Origin: Prevotellaceae bacterium UBA4361
Lineage (GTDB): Bacteria; Bacteroidota; Bacteroidia; Bacteroidales; Bacteroidaceae
DNA: 19,563 bases
Assembly: GCA_002393575.1 (NCBI GenBank)
Contig: DGSN01000020.1
Location: 1 to 19,563 of the forward strand
Direction of reading: 5' to 3'
The translations under genes were made by a program, and so were the position numbers. The notes under the pieces are model-generated. The model saw only the letters and a list, made by a program, of their open reading frames with translations, searched no databases and had not been told where the DNA came from. Below are positions 1-6,218 of this stretch, piece by piece (positions within the stretch are counted from its first letter, which is position 1; each line of letters begins with the position of its first letter).

Positions 1-14
1 ACAAAGAGGGAGAT

Positions 15-476
15 GTGCTGTTGTTCACTTCTAAATTTGGAGTGGATACTATGACTATTACAGAAAGAAAGGTTGTGGACAAAATTTTGCCTTTTGTAGA
101 AAATGAAAGTAGTGACACTTTTCATGCTAACGCATCAATTAATTTCACTATTAAACATAGTGGAAGCGAAATATCAGGTTGGCTTATAATAGTAAAAAAA
201 GATGACAGTATAACTTCTCTTCATATTCGAATAGGTGATAGACAATACAATTTGGATGACACAAAGCATGTCGTCTTTTCGAAAAAAGCACGTACAGTGA
301 GCACACTTGATGACATCATATCTGTAAGTACAAAAAACTCAGAACTATATATTAAATCAAAATATACTCCCGATATTTTTTATTGGAGCAAATCCAAAGG
401 ACTGATACAGTATCAATACCAGACTGGCGAGACGTATAATCTCTATAAGATTTTGCCTCATCAAAAGAAAAACTGA
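15..476 (+). CDS. hypothetical protein, possibly 5'-truncated by window edge
   Basis: I do not recognise this family. The reading frame is open from the first bases of the window, so the true start may lie outside; within the window a GTG at 15 and an ATG at 51 (giving a 141-residue product) are the only good starts. The product is soluble-looking, without a signal peptide or membrane segment, with alternating hydrophobic stretches suggesting a small beta-rich fold and a basic tail ending KKN. Base composition is visibly more A+T-rich than the other genes here, which, together with the repeat-filled region that follows, suggests accessory or transferred DNA. It runs toward the minus-strand gene ending at 1186. 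No function is proposed. Confidence 0.6.
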   Translation: MLLFTSKFGVDTMTITERKVVDKILPFVENESSDTFHANASINFTIKHSGSEISGWLIIVKKDDSITSLHIRIGDRQYNLDDTKHVVFSKKARTVSTLDDIISVSTKNSELYIKSKYTPDIFYWSKSKGLIQYQYQTGETYNLYKILPHQKKN

Positions 477-507
477 TTGTTTTTGAATGAATCAGTGCAA
501 TCAGAAC

Positions 508-587
508 AATCCAGCACGCAGTGCGATGTGCCGTAAAAACAAGTATTTATGTGTGAGACAAACAACATCGCACTATCGTGCTTGATT
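508..587. repeat. inverted repeat of the AGCACG/GTGCGATGT element
   Basis: The arm at 508-529 is nearly complementary to 565-587 (one gap, one mismatch). The core, AATCCAGCACG followed by AGTGCGATGT, recurs in direct orientation at 705-727 and 938-959, where it is followed by TTCTTCTG. The arrangement resembles a short mobile or REP-like element that has duplicated locally. Confidence 0.6.
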
Positions 588-624
588 TAATGATTATTCT
601 GATTTTTTTGATTGGAACATAAGA

Positions 625-815
625 ACATTGGCCTCGTCTTGATTAGACTGATTTCACTGATTACAATGATTATTGGTTTGTCAGAAAAATCAGATGAATC
701 AGATAATCCAGCACGTCAGTGCGATGTTTCTTCTGAAACCACAGATGGCACGGATGCACACAGATTTTTTTAATGTCACTCAGAAATAAAGGAAACAACG
801 GAAATAATTTTTCTG
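625..815. repeat. direct repeat copy 1 of about 190 bp
   Basis: This block matches 867-1048 along nearly its whole length, well over 80% by eye outside one gap of about 9 bp. Shared landmarks are CTGATTACAATGATTAT, the GTGCGATGTTTCTTCTG segment, a CACAGATG..CACGGATGCACACAG segment, and GGAAATAATTTTTCTG at the end. Confidence 0.8.
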
Positions 816-866
816 CAAACCTTTCAGCTCGGCGTAGCCAATGTCAGCGATTTCTGCGAGAAAAAA

Positions 867-1048
867 ACATCGACTTCGTCTTGATTGGACTGATTGTACT
901 GATTACAATGATTATCGGGTCGTAAGAAAAATCAAATAATCAAGCAGGAAGTGCGATGTTTCTTCTGAAACCACAGATGACACGGATGCACACAGATTTT
1001 TTTTAATGTCACGCTGAAATAAAGGAAACGACGGAAATAATTTTTCTG
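867..1048. repeat. direct repeat copy 2 of about 180 bp
   Basis: Second copy of the block at 625-815, separated from it by about 50 bp. It lacks about 9 bp present in copy 1. No open frame is conserved between the copies, so this is non-coding repeat DNA rather than a duplicated gene. Confidence 0.8.
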
Positions 1049-1080
1049 TGATACTTTGCTTTCTGCGTGAACATAAAAAC

Positions 1081-1141
1081 ACACAGATGGCTCAGATGAA
1101 TGCAGATAAGAGACATCTGTGTGCATCTGAGCCATCTGTGT
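1081..1141. repeat. 18-bp perfect inverted repeat, possible terminator
   Basis: Arms 1081-1098 (ACACAGATGGCTCAGATG) and 1124-1141 are exact reverse complements with a 25-nt loop. It lies downstream of the minus-strand DUF4468 gene; on that strand the stem is followed shortly by GTTTTTATG, so it could end transcription. The CACAGATGGC word is also part of the neighbouring repeats, so a repeat-element origin is equally likely. Confidence 0.6.
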
Positions 1142-1185
1142 TTGAAAAAAGCCGTCTGTGGTATGAGGGAGAGTGGGGGAGAGGA

Positions 1186-1920
1186 TTACCAGTTGTCGTC
1201 GTCTTCGAAACCGACGATGCCGTCGTTGACGACTTCCTCGATTTTGTCGAAAATCATCTGGCTGTAGATGTGCGTCATGACGAATGCCTGGGCACTTGCC
1301 TTGCGGTGGGAGTCGTCTTGGTTGAAAGGATAGGTGTTTTCGAACATCCACTTGGAGTCGTACTCCTTGGGTGTGCCGTCCTTTCCGCTGATTTTGCTGA
1401 TGAGTCCGCCTCCACTGGCTTTCTTCACGTCGTAGTTGCTCAGCAGGAAATGCACCTTGATGCGCTTGTCCTTGATGTCAACACGGATGAGGGGATGTAT
1501 GCCGACGATGTAGCGGTTCACGCCTCCGACGTGGTCAGCCATGTCGTCGAGGTAGCCTTTGGCGATAATCATCTTCTCGGTCTTGCTGTTGGTGATGATT
1601 TCCGACTTCTTGTCGCTGAATGTCTTTGTGAACCATTCGTTGAGCAGTTCGTAGAGCTTGTCGGCATCCTTGCGACCGCACTGGATGACGCGTGAGAAAC
1701 TCAGTCGGTTGTTTTTGTCGAGTTCTATGAACTCAGTGAGGTAGCTGGCTTGTTCCACCCATTCGTCTCCATACTTTTCGATGGAGAACTGTTCCACTTC
1801 GCTGGTCTTGAATACTTGGGCGGAGGTGCGGAGGGAGATGATTGGTGAGCTGAGCACGACAAGCAGCATGAGGCACAGGGAACGTGCCGAGCGTGTGCGG
1901 AAAGATGTTGGTGTATTCAT
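1186..1920 (-). CDS. exported DUF4468 domain protein
   Basis: A 244-residue protein with an N-terminal signal peptide: basic residues (RTRSAR), a hydrophobic run LCLMLLVVL and a likely signal-peptidase I site after TSAQ. The segment starting RVIQCGRKDADKLYELLNEW, then TKTF and an IIAKGYL-type strand, matches by eye the DUF4468 family (TBP-like fold), common in Bacteroidetes and of unknown function. The product is probably periplasmic. The frame stays open to 2070, but the start at 1920 is chosen because it gives a proper signal peptide and lies about 35 nt below a TAATTTTG promoter box. The C-terminus is acidic (FEDDDNW). It stands alone, with repeats on both sides, so context gives no clue to its role. 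Confidence 0.75.
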   Translation of the reverse strand: MNTPTSFRTRSARSLCLMLLVVLSSPIISLRTSAQVFKTSEVEQFSIEKYGDEWVEQASYLTEFIELDKNNRLSFSRVIQCGRKDADKLYELLNEWFTKTFSDKKSEIITNSKTEKMIIAKGYLDDMADHVGGVNRYIVGIHPLIRVDIKDKRIKVHFLLSNYDVKKASGGGLISKISGKDGTPKEYDSKWMFENTYPFNQDDSHRKASAQAFVMTHIYSQMIFDKIEEVVNDGIVGFEDDDNW

Positions 1921-1955
1921 GATGATTCTATATTTATCGTTAACAGTTTGCGCAG

Positions 1956-1963
1956 CAAAATTA
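1956..1963 (-). promoter_or_regulatory. -7 promoter box TAATTTTG for the DUF4468 gene
   Basis: On the minus strand this fits the Bacteroidetes -7 consensus TAnnTTTG and lies 36 nt before the chosen start codon. No clear TTTG -33 element is visible at the expected spacing. Confidence 0.5.
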
Positions 1964-2082
1964 CAAAAAAATTTTATTCTGTTAAAATTTAAGGCGTTAA
2001 GTAGTGATAAAAAATAACTTGGGATGACCTTTCTGCCACGAAAAACGATTTTGAAAAACCACGAAACCATTATTTATTATAT

Positions 2083-2182
2083 AACCACGAATTACACGAA
2101 TGAAACGAATTTTTGATTGTATGATATCGAATTTCACTAATAATCATTTAATTAATTCGTTTAATTAGTGAAATTTGTGGTT
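2083..2182. repeat. MITE-like element with 29-bp imperfect terminal inverted repeats
   Basis: Arms 2083-2111 and 2154-2182 are complementary at 25 of 29 positions. Both begin with AACCAC, and both have AAACGAATT at the inner end. An inner pair (AATTTCACTAA and TTAGTGAAATT) adds further pairing. A related copy of the left two thirds occurs at 19275-19343. It fills most of the gap between the DUF4468 gene and the end of the threonine aldolase gene and encodes nothing. Confidence 0.7.
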
Positions 2183-2201
2183 CTAAATAAATGAATGGAT
2201 T

Positions 2202-3239
2202 TTAAACAATATCGTTTAAGCAATTTTCCAGAAATTGGAGGTCGGCTTCGGTGGTTGACCAGCTGGTGACGAAGCGGCAGACGGTGCTTTGGGCATCGAA
2301 GGGTGCCCAGCGGGAGAAGACGATGTGCTGGGAGAGGGTTTCCATCACGTCGTTGGGGAGGATGAAGAACTGTTGGTTGGTGGGTGAGTCGATGAAGGTT
2401 TTGAAGCCTTTGTTGGTGAGAATCTGCTTGAGTTGCACAGCCAGTTGGTTGGCATGGTGTGCTATGCGCAGATAGAGGTTGTCGGTGAAGAGTGTATCGA
2501 ACTGTATGCCGATGAGTCGTCCTTTGGCGAAGAGTGCGCCGTGCTGCTTGATGATGCTGAAGAAATGGGGATGTGCGTTGCCGTGGGTGAAGACGACTGC
2601 TTCGCCACAGAGGGCACCGACTTTGGTTCCGCCGATGTAGAACACGTCGCAGTGGTGTGCCAGGAAGGGAAGGGTGATGTCGCTGGCTGGGGAGGTGAGT
2701 CCATAGCCGAGGCGGGCACCATCGACGAAGAGCGGCAGTTGGTATTCTTTGCAGACGGACTCGATGGCGATGAGTTCGGATGCTGAGTATAGGGTGCCGT
2801 ATTCGGTTGGGAAGGTGATATAGACCATGCCTGGGAAGACGATGTGCTCGTGTGCGTCGTCGGCATAGAAGCCTGCGAGGAGTTCGCGAAGTTCGGTTGC
2901 TGAGATTTTGCCTTCGTGCTGGGGAAGGGTGATGACCTTGTGTCCGCCAAATTCGATGGCTCCACTCTCGTGGGTGGCGATGTGGGCAGTTTCGGCTGCC
3001 ACTACGCCTTGATAGGACTGGAGGATGGAGTCGATGACGGTGGCATTGGTCTGTGTGCCTCCGCCTAAGAAGAACACATTGGCATCGGGACATTCGCAGG
3101 CTTGGCGGATGCGCTGCTTGGCAGATGCGCTGAAATGGTCGAAGCCATATACGTCGGTTTGTAAGTCGTTGGTAGCTGCGAGTTGGGAGAGGATGGATGG
3201 GTGGCAGCCGTTGTTGTAATCGTTTTCGAAGGAGAGCAT
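2202..3239 (-). CDS. ltaE: low-specificity L-threonine aldolase
   Basis: A 345-residue PLP-dependent fold-type I enzyme of the beta-eliminating lyase / threonine aldolase family, predicted to split L-threonine or L-allo-threonine into glycine and acetaldehyde in the cytoplasm. Visible signature elements: FENDYN at the N-terminus; FLGGGTQTN, whose glycine-rich loop binds the PLP phosphate; HIATHESGA around residue 90; LFVDGARLGYG with Asp173 (contacts the pyridine nitrogen) and Arg176; and YIGGTKVGALCGE with the Schiff-base lysine at 206. Length is normal for the family. The start at 3239 is the first ATG, and its leader is unusual, being almost entirely a 9-bp tandem repeat below a TACCTTTG box. 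It is divergent from the sigma-factor gene. Substrate preference (L versus allo) cannot be read from the sequence. Confidence 0.9.
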   Translation of the reverse strand: MLSFENDYNNGCHPSILSQLAATNDLQTDVYGFDHFSASAKQRIRQACECPDANVFFLGGGTQTNATVIDSILQSYQGVVAAETAHIATHESGAIEFGGHKVITLPQHEGKISATELRELLAGFYADDAHEHIVFPGMVYITFPTEYGTLYSASELIAIESVCKEYQLPLFVDGARLGYGLTSPASDITLPFLAHHCDVFYIGGTKVGALCGEAVVFTHGNAHPHFFSIIKQHGALFAKGRLIGIQFDTLFTDNLYLRIAHHANQLAVQLKQILTNKGFKTFIDSPTNQQFFILPNDVMETLSQHIVFSRWAPFDAQSTVCRFVTSWSTTEADLQFLENCLNDIV

Positions 3240-3247
3240 GGGTTTTT

Positions 3248-3292
3248 ATGGGGTTGATGGGGGTGATGGGGTTAATGGGGTTGATGGGGTTA
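3248..3292. repeat. five 9-bp tandem repeats in the ltaE leader
   Basis: Five in-register units of consensus ATGGGGTTR (plus strand) run 3248-3292, with a partial sixth. They lie between the predicted ltaE promoter and its start codon, so they would make up nearly all of the 5' untranslated RNA. Confidence 0.85.
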
Positions 3293-3300
3293 ATGGGTGG

Positions 3301-3308
3301 CAAAGGTA
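3301..3308 (-). promoter_or_regulatory. -7 promoter box TACCTTTG for ltaE
   Basis: The minus strand reads TACCTTTG, an exact TAnnTTTG match, about 60 nt before the ltaE start. The predicted transcription start falls just before the tandem-repeat leader. Confidence 0.6.
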
Positions 3309-3416
3309 AGGGTTTTTGGGGAAATATGGGTGAGTGGGGAGAAAAAATGTGGGAGGAAAGGGTGTAGTTTGTCAATTTCTTGTTTTTCCGCTATGTAGTT
3401 TTCAAATAATTTGTCG

Positions 3417-3424
3417 TATCTTTG
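3417..3424 (+). promoter_or_regulatory. -7 promoter box TATCTTTG for the sigma-factor operon
   Basis: Exact TAnnTTTG match followed by CACGGACT and the ATG at 3433. Only eight bases separate the box from the start codon, so the transcript should have almost no leader. Confidence 0.65.
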
Positions 3425-3432
3425 CACGGACT

Positions 3433-4005
3433 ATGAATGATAGAGAATTGGTTGAGGCTTTGCTCAACAAGGATCCGTTTGTGACGAAATTGTTCTACTA
3501 TCGCAATTGCCGTCCGCTGTTCTTGAGCTTGATACACAGGCTTGAGCGGAATGGGCGTGTTTGGGAGTATGATGAGGTGGTGAGTGAGATTTATGCTTTG
3601 CTGATGGAAGACGACGGCAGAAGGCTTAGGAGTTTTGGCTTTGAATGTTCGTTCTATCAGTGGGTGAAGGTGGTTGCTTTGCGCCATCTGCTTGCAAATA
3701 TGGACAAGGTGGTGATAGATTCGGAATCGCAAGAGCCTCTTTACGAACGAGAAAGCGAACAGAGCGTTGACGAAAGTGCTGAACTTAGCACGGCTCGCGC
3801 TGATTTGGAGCGTCTGCTGGAGCTGATGCCCAATCAACGCTATGCCAGCGTGATTCGTAAGTTGACGCTTGAAGGCTATGAGAGTGAAGAACTTGCACAA
3901 GAGATGGATGTGAAGATTTCGAATTTGTACAATATCAAGAAAAGAGCTATGGCTCAACTGACGGAGGTGGCTCTTTTCGACAAAAAGAAATACAATGGCT
4001 ATTAA
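3433..4005 (+). CDS. ECF-like RNA polymerase sigma factor
   Basis: A 190-residue sigma-70-family protein of ECF size. Region 2 covers roughly residues 20-95: a hydrophobic helix (LFLSLIHRL), then DEVVSEIYALLME and a SFYQWVKVVALRHLL segment, matching core-polymerase-binding and -10-recognition helices. An acidic linker follows (ESEQSVDESAEL). Region 4 covers about residues 125-180: LELMPNQRYASVIRKL, then the helix-turn-helix ESEELAQEMDVKISNLYNIK and a RAMAQL tail. The frame extends upstream to 3334, but the start at 3433 is chosen because the upstream part would cross the promoter box. The last 11 bases overlap the next gene, implying translational coupling. The partner gene is a plausible regulator. 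Target promoters are unknown. Confidence 0.8.
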   Translation: MNDRELVEALLNKDPFVTKLFYYRNCRPLFLSLIHRLERNGRVWEYDEVVSEIYALLMEDDGRRLRSFGFECSFYQWVKVVALRHLLANMDKVVIDSESQEPLYERESEQSVDESAELSTARADLERLLELMPNQRYASVIRKLTLEGYESEELAQEMDVKISNLYNIKKRAMAQLTEVALFDKKKYNGY

Positions 4006-4813
4006 TTATCATAAGAAGAAAGACGACGAGCTGAAGGACAAGAGCACTGCTAATCCTTGGCAGGTGTCGGTGTATGGCTTGGGTTTCGAAAAGGAAGAGG
4101 AGGTGCAGTTGCCACGCAACACTGCGCTTGTGGATGGCTTGACTGATGAGGATATAGCCAAATTCCTGGATGGAGCGGCTGATGCCAACCTGCAAATGAG
4201 GGTGCTGAAGGAGGCGAGGGTGAACCCGATGCTTGCCGACTTGCTCTGCCAAGCTGCCGAGATTGACAAGGAGATGGAGCGCGTGATGAAGGAGAGCAAT
4301 CTGAAGCGGCTTCCGCTGGGGGCGTTGGCAGCAAGCGAGAACGGTTCGGGTTCGGCTTGCGGACTTCGCTGCGAAGAGTTTATCTTCACGAAAAGAGGCA
4401 TACCGTTTGTGGAAGACGAGCTCATCAAATTGGCAAAGGAAAAGCACTGGCTCAAGACGGGAGGCACAAGGATTGGAGACGTGGGAAATACACTTGCAAC
4501 AGCAGGTTTGACGATTAACAAGAGTTTCGACCACTCATTGGAGGATTTGAGGGAAGCCCTGGATGAAGGAAAGGATGTGATTGCTATTGTAGATGGCGGT
4601 GAATTGGTTGGTGACCGCAAAGCTGAGATTCTGGAAGACATATTCGTAGGTGAAATACCTGACCATGCAGTGGTCGTGACTCGTGTGGATTTGGACAAGG
4701 ACGAAGTGGAACTTTTCGACCCTCAAAGTCAAAACGATAGCGATACTTATACCACGGAGCAATTCTTGGATGCGTGGGAAGACTCTTGCAAATATGCAGT
4801 GCTGGTTTCCTAA
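3995..4813 (+). CDS. C39-like cysteine peptidase domain protein with anti-sigma-like N-terminal segment
   Basis: A 272-residue protein without signal peptide or membrane segment, so probably cytoplasmic. The C-terminal half resembles C39-like / papain-fold cysteine peptidases: SACGLRCEEF with candidate nucleophile Cys122 (Cys126 nearby), a GGTRIGDVGNTLATAGL segment, SLEDLREALDEGKDVIAIVD, then PDHAVVVT with His224 and ELFDPQ with Asp242, followed by the FLDAWEDS segment common at the end of such domains. Residues about 47-100 form a short helical stretch (DIAKFLDGA..MLADLLCQAAEID) that resembles the small helical sigma-binding domain of some anti-sigma factors; this is inference. It overlaps the sigma gene by 11 bp and precedes ribD by 12 bp. 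Alternatives are a sensor or inactive peptidase fold. Processing of the sigma factor or of itself is untested. Confidence 0.6.
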   Translation: MAINYHKKKDDELKDKSTANPWQVSVYGLGFEKEEEVQLPRNTALVDGLTDEDIAKFLDGAADANLQMRVLKEARVNPMLADLLCQAAEIDKEMERVMKESNLKRLPLGALAASENGSGSACGLRCEEFIFTKRGIPFVEDELIKLAKEKHWLKTGGTRIGDVGNTLATAGLTINKSFDHSLEDLREALDEGKDVIAIVDGGELVGDRKAEILEDIFVGEIPDHAVVVTRVDLDKDEVELFDPQSQNDSDTYTTEQFLDAWEDSCKYAVLVS

Positions 4814-4825
4814 AATGACAAAGTT

Positions 4826-5830
4826 ATGCTCCAACCCGATTTGAATGCAGAAGACATCATATACATGCGTCGCTGCCTGCAACTGGCACGTAACGGACAA
4901 CAAAACGCACAGCCCAACCCGATGGTAGGGGCTGTTGTTGTTTGTAATGGCAGAATCATCGGTGAAGGCTACCACGTGCGATGCGGGGAGGGCCATGCGG
5001 AGGTGAATGCCTTGGCTTCAGTGAAGCAGGAGGATGTGCATTTGCTGAAGGAATCGACCATCTATGTGAGTCTGGAACCTTGTTCACACTACGGAAAAAC
5101 TCCTCCGTGCGCCGACTTGATTATCAGTAAGGGCTTGAAACGCTGCGTGGTGGGCTGCGTGGATCCTTTTGCCAAGGTGCAGGGACGTGGCATTCAGAAA
5201 CTGAGAGACGCTGGCATTGAGGTGACGGTGGGTGTACTGGTGGACGAATGTAGGGCGCTGAACAAGCGGTTTATGACTTTCCACCAACTGAAACGTCCTT
5301 TTGTCACGTTGAAATGGGCAAGAACGCGGGATGGAGTGATGGGTGTGAAGGGAGAAAGACTGATGATTTCCAACACATACACGCAGATGTTGTGCCACAA
5401 AAGAAGGGCTGAGCATCAAGCCATTCTGGTGGGGAGAAAGACGCTGGAAGAGGATGCTCCAAGTCTCAACGTGAGATTGTGGAGCGGAAGACATCCGCAA
5501 CCCGTCGTGCTGGGCAGCAATGTGAAGAACCTGCCCGAAGGGTGGTGGTGCTTCCAGACGGTGGAAGAGGTGCTGAATGTACTCTACGAAAGGGGTGTTC
5601 AGACATTGCTGGTGGAAGGCGGAAGGACGACTTTGCAGGCTTTCATCGACAAGGGAATGTGGGATGAAGCATTCGTGGAATTTGGTGATTTTTCATGGGC
5701 GGACAATGCGGATGGGAAAGACTGCGAAACGATTTTGGTGCCTACGTGGAAAGACGCTGAGAGGGTGGAGGACGAAGTGGTGATGGGACGGCACATTGAG
5801 CATTGGAAGCACGTGGCAGCCACGGAATAA
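4826..5830 (+). CDS. ribD: bifunctional riboflavin deaminase/reductase RibD
   Basis: A 334-residue enzyme for two successive steps of riboflavin synthesis: deamination of the GTP cyclohydrolase II product, then NADPH-dependent side-chain reduction. The N-terminal cytidine-deaminase-like domain (residues about 8-145) shows the complete zinc site: HAE at 57-59 with catalytic Glu59, PCSHYGKTPPC with Cys86 and Cys95, plus NPMVGAVVV before it. The C-terminal RibD reductase domain (about 155-330) begins PFVTLKWARTRDG and includes LVGRKTLEEDAPSLNVR and the LLVEGGRTTLQAF nucleotide-binding loop. Length is near the low end of the family. It sits 12 bp after the peptidase-like gene and is probably co-transcribed with the sigma factor; riboflavin synthesis in an operon with such a pair is unusual. 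No FMN riboswitch is visible upstream. Confidence 0.93.
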   Translation: MLQPDLNAEDIIYMRRCLQLARNGQQNAQPNPMVGAVVVCNGRIIGEGYHVRCGEGHAEVNALASVKQEDVHLLKESTIYVSLEPCSHYGKTPPCADLIISKGLKRCVVGCVDPFAKVQGRGIQKLRDAGIEVTVGVLVDECRALNKRFMTFHQLKRPFVTLKWARTRDGVMGVKGERLMISNTYTQMLCHKRRAEHQAILVGRKTLEEDAPSLNVRLWSGRHPQPVVLGSNVKNLPEGWWCFQTVEEVLNVLYERGVQTLLVEGGRTTLQAFIDKGMWDEAFVEFGDFSWADNADGKDCETILVPTWKDAERVEDEVVMGRHIEHWKHVAATE

Positions 5831-5894
5831 GCGTGTTTTTCAAACTGATAGACAACGGAGATTCAGGGGAAAATCGTATAAGTGAAAAGGGGTG

Positions 5895-6029
5895 TCCTAA
5901 AGAAATTGGCTAAATCGGCAAATTTTAGGAACCACGAAATAATAACTTTCCTAAATAATACCGTACCAAAATACTTTTTAACGATAACTTAAACAAAAAA
6001 TTTAGTGCATTTAGTCTATTTCTTTAGGA
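5895..6029. repeat. MITE-like element with imperfect terminal inverted repeats
   Basis: The ends are exact for 12 bp (TCCTAAAGAAAT at 5895-5906; complement at 6018-6029). Including the inner CTAAAT and AAATTT words, the arms pair imperfectly over about 33 bp. The total of 135 bp has no coding capacity. No clear target-site duplication is visible. It lies just after ribD and could also end that transcript. Confidence 0.6.
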
Positions 6030-6144
6030 GACTATAAATGTGAAAAGTGAAAAATGAAAAGTAAAAAGTCGCTAAAACTCTTGAAATTTGCTATAAAATT
6101 CATTAAAAGTTAGGTAGTTAGTTCCGTAGAGAAAAAATTGTTCG

Positions 6145-6152
6145 TAAATTTG
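6145..6152 (+). promoter_or_regulatory. -7 promoter box TAAATTTG for the DUF6242-porG-uppS-bamA operon
   Basis: Exact TAnnTTTG match, 66 nt before the start codon at 6219. The leader would hold a hairpin at 6170-6199 (CCTTG/CAAGG and GAAAT/ATTTC, with a small internal loop). No good -33 element was seen. Confidence 0.5.
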
Positions 6153-6218
6153 CAAGCTGAAAATATGTGCCTTGGGAGAAATGTGCCCATTTCACAAGGT
6201 TAATTTGTAAAATTTAGA

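Larger units (their letters stand above)
477..1185. other. gene-free repeat region between convergent genes
   Basis: About 700 bp with no convincing gene. It contains degenerate direct repeats (625-815 and 867-1048), a short element seen three times directly and once inverted (508-529, 705-727, 938-959; inverted 565-587), and a perfect 18-bp inverted repeat at 1081-1141. Open frames crossing it are made of repeat sequence or are shadows of the gene at 1186-1920. Confidence 0.75.
5831..6218. other. gene-free region between ribD and the DUF6242 gene
   Basis: The 388 bp contain an inverted-repeat element (5895-6029), a short A-rich periodic stretch of GTGAAAA-like words (6040-6068), a promoter box (6145-6152) and a small leader hairpin (6170-6199). 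No open frame of interest and no tRNA-like fold was seen. Confidence 0.7.

Noticed and set aside
1048..1695. 215-codon plus-strand frame
   Set aside because: It begins in repeat DNA and is antisense to the DUF4468 gene, which has a signal peptide and a recognisable domain.
2161..3375. 404-codon minus-strand open frame overlapping ltaE
   Set aside because: It is in another frame of the ltaE strand, very rich in Arg, His and Pro, and its start comes from the 9-bp repeat (a PIN-type peptide repeat). The ltaE frame has full motifs.
3334..3432. Upstream extension of the sigma-factor frame
   Set aside because: The extra 33 codons would cover the TATCTTTG promoter box, and they resemble no sigma region.
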